Source of the DNA: a virus
IMG/VR virus record: IMGVR_UViG_3300045049_000168
Location: 1-43,324 of that record
Reading direction: 5' to 3' (one strand)
Length of the DNA stretch: 43,324 bases
The notes below the pieces were generated by a model. The model saw nothing but the letters and a program-made list of their open reading frames with translations. It made no database searches and had not been told where the DNA came from. Both the position numbers and the translations under genes were made by a program. Below, in pieces: positions 39,265 through 43,324 of the stretch (its first letter is position 1; each line of letters starts with the position of its first letter).

Positions 39265-40464
39265 ATGGAAATTGCAACCGCTACCCAAAACAACAACGGC
39301 GGATTCATGAACGGCGCGCACATAGGCCGCCAAGGTTTCAGCAAGTGGACCGCCGACGACACGATTGTCGTCGCGCGTAAGACGCTCGTGCTAATGGCAC
39401 AGGAGAAGATGCCCCTCCTGGCCGCAGCCCGTCGCGCACAAACGCTCGTGGTGCCGGCCGAGCGACATCGCAACCTGCATCAACTGCGCGATCTTCGGGG
39501 CCTTGAACCGGTCCTGCAAAAGCTACGGCGCGAGGTCGAAGAGGCAACGGAGACACCAATCGGACCGCTGCCTCTCACACCAAAAAAACGCATTCGGCGT
39601 GCCCGTAGGGCCGGCACTGCAAATGTCTGGTGGACCGCAGACGAGCGCCGAACGATCGCGGTCGAAAGCAAGCGCCTGCTTTCCGGATTCGCCGACATGA
39701 CTCGGGTCGAAGCGATTCGCAAAGCGATCGAGTACGCGCTTCCGTCCGAGCGGCGCCGCAACATTACGAGCTTCCAACAGGTTGCCTGGATTACGGACGA
39801 GTGGACGGCGATCGAGCAGGAGGAGCGCGCTGAACGCGAGGCGCGCGAGGCACGGGAGCATGACGAGGCCGAGCGACAACAGGCGGCGCGCGAAGCCGCC
39901 GAGCGCGCGGCGATTTCGCGACGAGCGACCGAAGCGACGCGCGTCGAGGCACCCCCGGCGGTGCCTCTCGATCCTGCTTCGTTGCCATTTGACACGCTCA
40001 TCGAGGCAATCGGCACGAAGGTAGCCGGGATGCTCATGCGCTCGATTGGTGAGCATCTACAGGAATCGATCATGCAACGAGTAAGCGAAGCACTCGCGCA
40101 CGTGCAGATCACGGTCCCCCCCGTGATGCCGGCAGGCGTGACGCGGCTGCATTCCGCACCGCGTAACCGAAAACCCCGCGTGCTCGTGGTCGGGCTGCTC
40201 AATCAACAGGAACAGGACATGACGCGGGCAATGGGCGAATTCCTGGACCTGGAATATGCGAAGTCCGAGCACCACAAGACACTTGAAGACCGCGCGAAGC
40301 ACGCTGACCTCGTGGTGTTGATGACGAAATTTATCTCACACAAGCACCAGGAAATCGTACGCCACGTCAACGAGCACATCGTCTATCAGAACGGCGGCGT
40401 GAGCGAGCTTAAGCGCTGGCTCACGCGTTGGGTCAACGGCGAAGTGGCGACGGCCGCGGCCTGA
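39265..40464 (+). CDS. two-repeat DNA-binding-like, coiled-coil and DUF2325-like protein
   Basis: The product is 399 residues. Two copies of a helical repeat start at Trp28 and Trp123: WTADD..ARKTL...AxRRAQ...PxERHRN and WTADE..AVESKRLL...AIRKAI...PSERRRN. They resemble SANT/Myb-like tri-helical modules. A charged coiled coil spans about 180-230. Residues 303-390 (PRVLVVGLLN, SEHHKTLED, ADLVVLMTKFISHKHQ) resemble the Rossmann-like DUF2325 domain. The ATG at 39265 has GAGAGAGGG upstream; a longer frame from 39187 lacks one. Function is unknown. It could sense a signal and bind DNA. Confidence 0.65.
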   Translation: MEIATATQNNNGGFMNGAHIGRQGFSKWTADDTIVVARKTLVLMAQEKMPLLAAARRAQTLVVPAERHRNLHQLRDLRGLEPVLQKLRREVEEATETPIGPLPLTPKKRIRRARRAGTANVWWTADERRTIAVESKRLLSGFADMTRVEAIRKAIEYALPSERRRNITSFQQVAWITDEWTAIEQEERAEREAREAREHDEAERQQAAREAAERAAISRRATEATRVEAPPAVPLDPASLPFDTLIEAIGTKVAGMLMRSIGEHLQESIMQRVSEALAHVQITVPPVMPAGVTRLHSAPRNRKPRVLVVGLLNQQEQDMTRAMGEFLDLEYAKSEHHKTLEDRAKHADLVVLMTKFISHKHQEIVRHVNEHIVYQNGGVSELKRWLTRWVNGEVATAAA

Positions 40465-40473
40465 AGGATGTCA

Positions 40474-40884
40474 ATGAATCGCACCCTGTACGTACTCGAT
40501 GGACACGAGCCGCGCCGCGCGCGGTCGGTGCTGGACTGGATGAAATGGTTTGCCGGCACCGATCGCACAGTCGCACACACGCGCATCGATGGCATCGAAC
40601 TGTCGACCGTGTTCATCGGTATCGATCATGAATTCTCGCCGCACGGCGTTCGATATCACGGACACCGGCCGATGCTCTTCGAAACGGCGGTGTTATCGGC
40701 CGCGAGGTTCGTCCGTGCTCTGCGTTACCCGACGTGGGATGAAGCACTGACCGGGCATTGCCTGCTCGTCGAGTCGTTACAGGATGCGATGCACAGGCGG
40801 CACCTTGAACCCGACGAAGCGATCGACGAGGGCCTAACCCGATGGCTACAACATGGAGTGAACGAGCATGGAAACGCTGAGTGA
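40474..40884 (+). CDS. conserved phage hypothetical protein
   Basis: The product is 136 residues with STVFIGIDHEFSPHG and HRPMLFETAVL, a pattern I recall from many phage and mobile-element proteins of unknown function. AGG lies 6 nt before the ATG at 40474, preferred over the ATG two codons earlier. It overlaps the next gene by 17 bp. Confidence 0.6.
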   Translation: MNRTLYVLDGHEPRRARSVLDWMKWFAGTDRTVAHTRIDGIELSTVFIGIDHEFSPHGVRYHGHRPMLFETAVLSAARFVRALRYPTWDEALTGHCLLVESLQDAMHRRHLEPDEAIDEGLTRWLQHGVNEHGNAE

Positions 40885-41137
40885 AGCTTGGGAGCACTAC
40901 GAACACGAGATCTTGCCGCCGAACTTTGAGGAAGGCCCGCGCGATCTGGTGCAGCACGCGTTCTATCACGGCGTCATAGCGTTATTGATGATCGGACACA
41001 CGCACCGCGACCGCGAGGCAAGCGAAGAAGAGCGTCAGCGCATGATGGAAGGGATCATCCATGAGATTCACGAGTTCAACGCCGGGTGCGAACTGAAGAT
41101 GCTTCTGCACGTGCTCGGCGAGGTGTTGCGCGGGTAG
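40868..41137 (+). CDS. hypothetical small helical protein
   Basis: The product is 89 residues, helical, with many Glu and His (HYEHEILPPNFEEGP, EASEEERQRMMEGIIHEIHEF). No family is recognised. It lies in the recombination operon between the 136-residue gene and the excisionase-like genes. Confidence 0.5.
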   Translation: METLSEAWEHYEHEILPPNFEEGPRDLVQHAFYHGVIALLMIGHTHRDREASEEERQRMMEGIIHEIHEFNAGCELKMLLHVLGEVLRG

Positions 41138-41169
41138 GGCAAACGCGTAGGCACTGAGAGGGGGTGACG

Positions 41170-41445
41170 ATGAGCGAAATGGAAATGCTTGAACGTCTGG
41201 CGGCGTCTATCGCCGCGAATCTAGTGAGGATAGCGCCTCGCGTTCCGCTTGAGGTCCAACTTTGGGACGTGGAAACGATCGCGGCCTATCTCAAACGGTC
41301 GCCGGCATCGACGCGGGACCGCATCGTATGCCTGACCGATTTCCCGAAGGTTATTCGATTGCCAGGGGAGAGGCCCGGTCAGCGTAGCCGCCCGCTTTGG
41401 AAGGCCATAGAAGTGATTCGCTGGGCCGAGTCATATCGCAGATAG
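41170..41445 (+). CDS. AlpA/excisionase-like HTH protein
   Basis: The product is 91 residues. A MerR-type winged-helix pattern LWDVETIAAYLKRSPASTRDRI is followed by FPKVIRLPG and LWKAIEVIRWAES, like AlpA-type regulators. GAGGGGG lies upstream of the ATG at 41170; a GTG two codons earlier is less likely. It may regulate or assist excision. Confidence 0.7.
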   Translation: MSEMEMLERLAASIAANLVRIAPRVPLEVQLWDVETIAAYLKRSPASTRDRIVCLTDFPKVIRLPGERPGQRSRPLWKAIEVIRWAESYRR

Positions 41446-41490
41446 CCGTCCGAAAATCATCGGACAAATAGGTTTCTCACCGGTAGTAGA

Positions 41491-41541
41491 TTGTCATTTC
41501 CTGGCGGGCAACCGCCCCTCTCGGAGGACGGGAAATGACAA
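41491..41541 (+). promoter_or_regulatory. inverted repeat covering ribosome site and start codon
   Basis: TTGTCATTTCC (41491-41501) pairs perfectly with GGAAATGACAA (41531-41541), with a GGCGG-GCAA-CCGCC hairpin in the spacer. The second arm includes the ATG of the next gene (41535) and follows its GGAGG site. It could hide the start in RNA or act as a DNA operator. Confidence 0.55.
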
Positions 41542-41801
41542 GGAATGACGAGCCGCTATGGACGCGCAACGAGCTTGCCGCCTATCTCGGCCTGACTGTA
41601 ACGACGGTCAAAACGTACATGAGCAGGGCGCCCGATCGGTTGCCGCCGCGAGCGGCGACAACCGAAGGCGGCGTACGTTGGAAACCCGGAGTCGTACGGG
41701 CATGGGCCGCGCGCCAACCTGCGCCGGCGACAACGCCGAAGGGCGGGCGCCCGCGCAACGAAATCAAACCGCCGCGCAAGCGAGCCAGGAGCAAACCATG
41801 A
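41535..41801 (+). CDS. excisionase/AlpA-like HTH protein
   Basis: The product is 88 residues. LWTRNELAAYLGLTVTTVKTYMS is a MerR-type helix-turn-helix, followed by VRWKPGVVRAWAAR and a basic tail rich in Lys/Arg/Pro. GGAGG lies upstream. Its start codon sits in an 11-bp inverted repeat. It overlaps the next start by 4 nt (ATGA). Confidence 0.72.
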   Translation: MTRNDEPLWTRNELAAYLGLTVTTVKTYMSRAPDRLPPRAATTEGGVRWKPGVVRAWAARQPAPATTPKGGRPRNEIKPPRKRARSKP

Positions 41802-42079
41802 TCCGCTGGATCACGATTGCAAAATTCGCCGCAGAGACCGGTTACACCCAATGGGCTGTGCGGAAGAAGATTCAAAACGGCAAATGGCCCGCGTCGGTTT
41901 GGCATAAAGCCCCGGACGGCCACGTTTTGATAAACCCCGAGGAGTACGAAAAATGGGTAATCGAAGGGACGCCGGAGGAGTCAGACCGGCCAGCGCTACA
42001 ACGATTGAAATCGACTTCTACTATCAGGGTCGACGGTGCAAAGAGCGGCTCTTGTGGAAACCGACCGAAGCAAATTTGA
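41798..42079 (+). CDS. xis: excisionase (Xis-like)
   Basis: The product is 93 residues. ITIAKFAAETGYTQWAVRKKIQNGKW is followed by WHKAPDGHVLINPEEYEKWV, the typical phage excisionase winged-helix pattern with a DGHVLI wing. It would bend att DNA to favour excision. The C-terminal half overlaps the integrase gene by 127 bp in another frame. Confidence 0.85.
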   Translation: MIRWITIAKFAAETGYTQWAVRKKIQNGKWPASVWHKAPDGHVLINPEEYEKWVIEGTPEESDRPALQRLKSTSTIRVDGAKSGSCGNRPKQI

Positions 42080-43203
42080 AGAAGGCGCGTGAGCGCCGAC
42101 AGCGCATCATCTACGCGATAGCCGATGGCGTTTTCGACTACGCGAGAGAATTCCCCGACTCGAAACGCGTTCGCCAGTTCGCCAAGCATGAGGGCGACGT
42201 TCTCACGGTTAAAGAGTACCTAACGGACTGGCTAGAAGGTCATCGGCTCAAAATAAAAACAAGCACGGCCGAGGGCTACAGCAAGGCAATCAAAAATCAA
42301 CTGATCCCCGCTTTTGGCGCAAAGAACCTTACCGGTCTGAAGGCGGGCGACTTCGAAACATGGCTCGCGAAACGCGACATATCAAACAAGCGCATAGCCA
42401 ACCTGTTGAGTGTCGCACGCAAGGCGCTAGGGGACGCCGTCAAGCGTGAAATCCTAGAGGTCAACGTCCTCGACGGCTATGAATTCCGGCGCCCAGAGAA
42501 GCCGAGCGAAGATGATGATGTCGATCCTTTCACGATCGAGGACATCAATGCAATCATCGCCGCTGCCGTCGAGCCGCAGGAGCGCAATCTTTTTCAGTTC
42601 GCATTTTGGAGCGGTCTACGGACGTCCGAGCTGATCGGCCTGCGCTGGCGTGATATCGATTGGAACCGCGGCGAGGTTCGCGTTAGTCGCGCAGTGACAC
42701 GGGCGGCGCGCAGTGCGAAGGCCGAGGAAAGCACGAAGACAAAGGCCGGCCGCCGCGACGTGAAATTACTTGCGCCCGCGCTCGCCGCGCTCATTGCACA
42801 AAAGCCTTTCTCGCTCCTGCTCGAAGGCGGGGATGTTTTCCTCAATCCGCGAACCGGCAAGCCTTGGTCCGGCGATCAGGTCATACGGGCCGCCTGGGTG
42901 CGCATACTTCGGCGCGCGGGCACGCGGTATCGAAACCCATATCAAACCCGACATACCTATGCCTCGATGATGGTATCGGCCGGCGAAAACCCAGTATGGG
43001 TCGCGAAGCAAATGGGGCATACCGACTGGTCGATGATCGCGCGCATTTATGGCCGATGGATGCCACAGGCAGACCCTGACGCGGGCTCGCGCGCGGTATC
43101 GAAGTTTGCGGGGGAAACGGACCAGAAGACGGACCAAAAACGGACCAAATCGAGGCAAACCAGGGCAAAAACAGACCAAAAATTGGTCAGTGTCAAAAAC
43201 TAG
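41953..43203 (+). CDS. int: tyrosine-type site-specific integrase
   Basis: The product is 416 residues. The N-terminal region (about 15-75, TIEIDFYYQGRRCKERL) is an arm-binding domain of the DUF3596 type; a core-binding SAM-like domain covers about 83-175. Catalytic residues: Arg223 (SGLRTSEL), Lys264, Arg333 (QTRHTYAS, with the usual preceding His replaced), His356 (MGHTDWS) and the nucleophile Tyr366 (IYGRW). The last 30 residues (TDQKTDQKRTKSRQ and so on) are encoded by repeated GACCA-type DNA that probably also serves as arm sites. It lies beside its target tRNA. The start could also lie further in; ATG 41953 keeps the arm domain. Confidence 0.93.
   Translation: MGNRRDAGGVRPASATTIEIDFYYQGRRCKERLLWKPTEANLKKARERRQRIIYAIADGVFDYAREFPDSKRVRQFAKHEGDVLTVKEYLTDWLEGHRLKIKTSTAEGYSKAIKNQLIPAFGAKNLTGLKAGDFETWLAKRDISNKRIANLLSVARKALGDAVKREILEVNVLDGYEFRRPEKPSEDDDVDPFTIEDINAIIAAAVEPQERNLFQFAFWSGLRTSELIGLRWRDIDWNRGEVRVSRAVTRAARSAKAEESTKTKAGRRDVKLLAPALAALIAQKPFSLLLEGGDVFLNPRTGKPWSGDQVIRAAWVRILRRAGTRYRNPYQTRHTYASMMVSAGENPVWVAKQMGHTDWSMIARIYGRWMPQADPDAGSRAVSKFAGETDQKTDQKRTKSRQTRAKTDQKLVSVKN
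43116..43187. other. cluster of candidate arm-type integrase sites in int 3' end
   Basis: GGACCA or AGACCA cores followed by A-rich bases recur at about 43119, 43131, 43142 and 43171, with an inverted TGGTC near 43182. This cluster lies just before the att core and partly within the repeat. Repetition at DNA level explains the odd TDQK repeats of the protein tail. Confidence 0.5.
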
Positions 43204-43254
43204 AGCCTTGATTTTAAAGCGATTTCTGGCGGAGAGAGGGGGATTCGAACCCCC
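43133..43254. repeat. attR: attR: direct repeat copy
   Basis: This is identical to 1-122. It runs from the integrase 3' codons through the spacer into the tRNA-Ser 3' part (43227-43254). Beyond 43254 the intact tRNA continues, marking this as the side where the phage restored the tRNA gene. Confidence 0.9.
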
Positions 43255-43317
43255 GATAGGCGATTAACCTATACACGCTTTCCAGGCGTGCGACTTAAAC
43301 CACTCATCCATCTCTCC
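43227..43317 (-). tRNA. tRNA-Ser (anticodon GGA)
   Basis: Read on the minus strand: 5' acceptor GGAGAGA (43317-43311) pairs with TCTCTCC, followed by discriminator G and encoded CCA. The anticodon loop CTGGAAA gives anticodon GGA (43283-43281). A long variable arm and the T-arm GGGGGTTCGAATCCCCC are present, as for class II serine tRNAs. It reads serine UCC/UCU codons and is the integration target. Confidence 0.95.
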
Positions 43318-43324
43318 GCGGTGA

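Overview
The window is one complete temperate siphovirus prophage (about 43 kb) in a GC-rich betaproteobacterium, most likely Burkholderia or a close relative. The inference rests on high GC, the lambda-like siphovirus layout and a Burkholderiales-type cargo protein (DUF6402-like). It is integrated at the 3' end of a tRNA-Ser(GGA) gene. The intact tRNA lies at the right end (43227-43317, minus strand), with the integrase immediately beside it. A direct repeat of at least 122 bp (1-122 and 43133-43254) carries the tRNA 3' end and also the last codons of the integrase gene. The left copy is therefore the tail of a second, near-identical integrase, so this prophage appears to sit in tandem next to another element using the same tRNA.

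Layout, left to right. (1) 386-1123, minus: two small envelope genes, probably the distal end of the late operon. (2) 1514-5309: a lower-GC cargo island with a DUF6402-like protein and an overlapping membrane partner, a 217-residue membrane protein, and a convergent 418-residue protein with a restriction-endonuclease-like core. (3) 5381-28988, minus: the late operon, read right to left: HNH endonuclease, ParB/N6-adenine methylase, TerS, TerL, portal, S49 prohead protease, HK97-type capsid, connectors, major tail protein, tail chaperones with a predicted -1 frameshift, tape measure, a tail-tip set resembling gene transfer agents, fibre, GH108 endolysin and 3-TM holin. (4) 29111-30893: a divergent moron region with palindromic operators. 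(5) 30890-35586, minus: the early-left/replication operon: Cro-like protein, O-like initiator with an internal iteron origin, P-like protein, MazG-like protein, RusA and a possible late regulator. (6) 35587-35966: the control region. (7) 35967-43203, plus: recombination (YqaJ/lambda-exonuclease type plus a likely annealing protein), small zinc-ribbon and accessory proteins, an unusual 399-residue repeat/coiled-coil/DUF2325-like protein, three excisionase-like helix-turn-helix proteins and the tyrosine integrase.

How it works together: Rep and P-like proteins start replication at an origin inside the rep gene, built like lambda ori (iterons, AT-rich DNA, palindrome). Exonuclease plus annealing protein and RusA handle recombination. 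HNH plus TerS/TerL package DNA, probably at a cos site near 28092-28324. Several intrinsic terminators lie inside the late operon, which suggests late expression by antitermination. No canonical CI-type repressor was found, so how lysogeny is held is open. The most interesting points are the iteron origin, the tandem att structure, the frameshift site, the operator motif shared between the switch and a moron cassette, and the cargo genes that may act in competition or defence.
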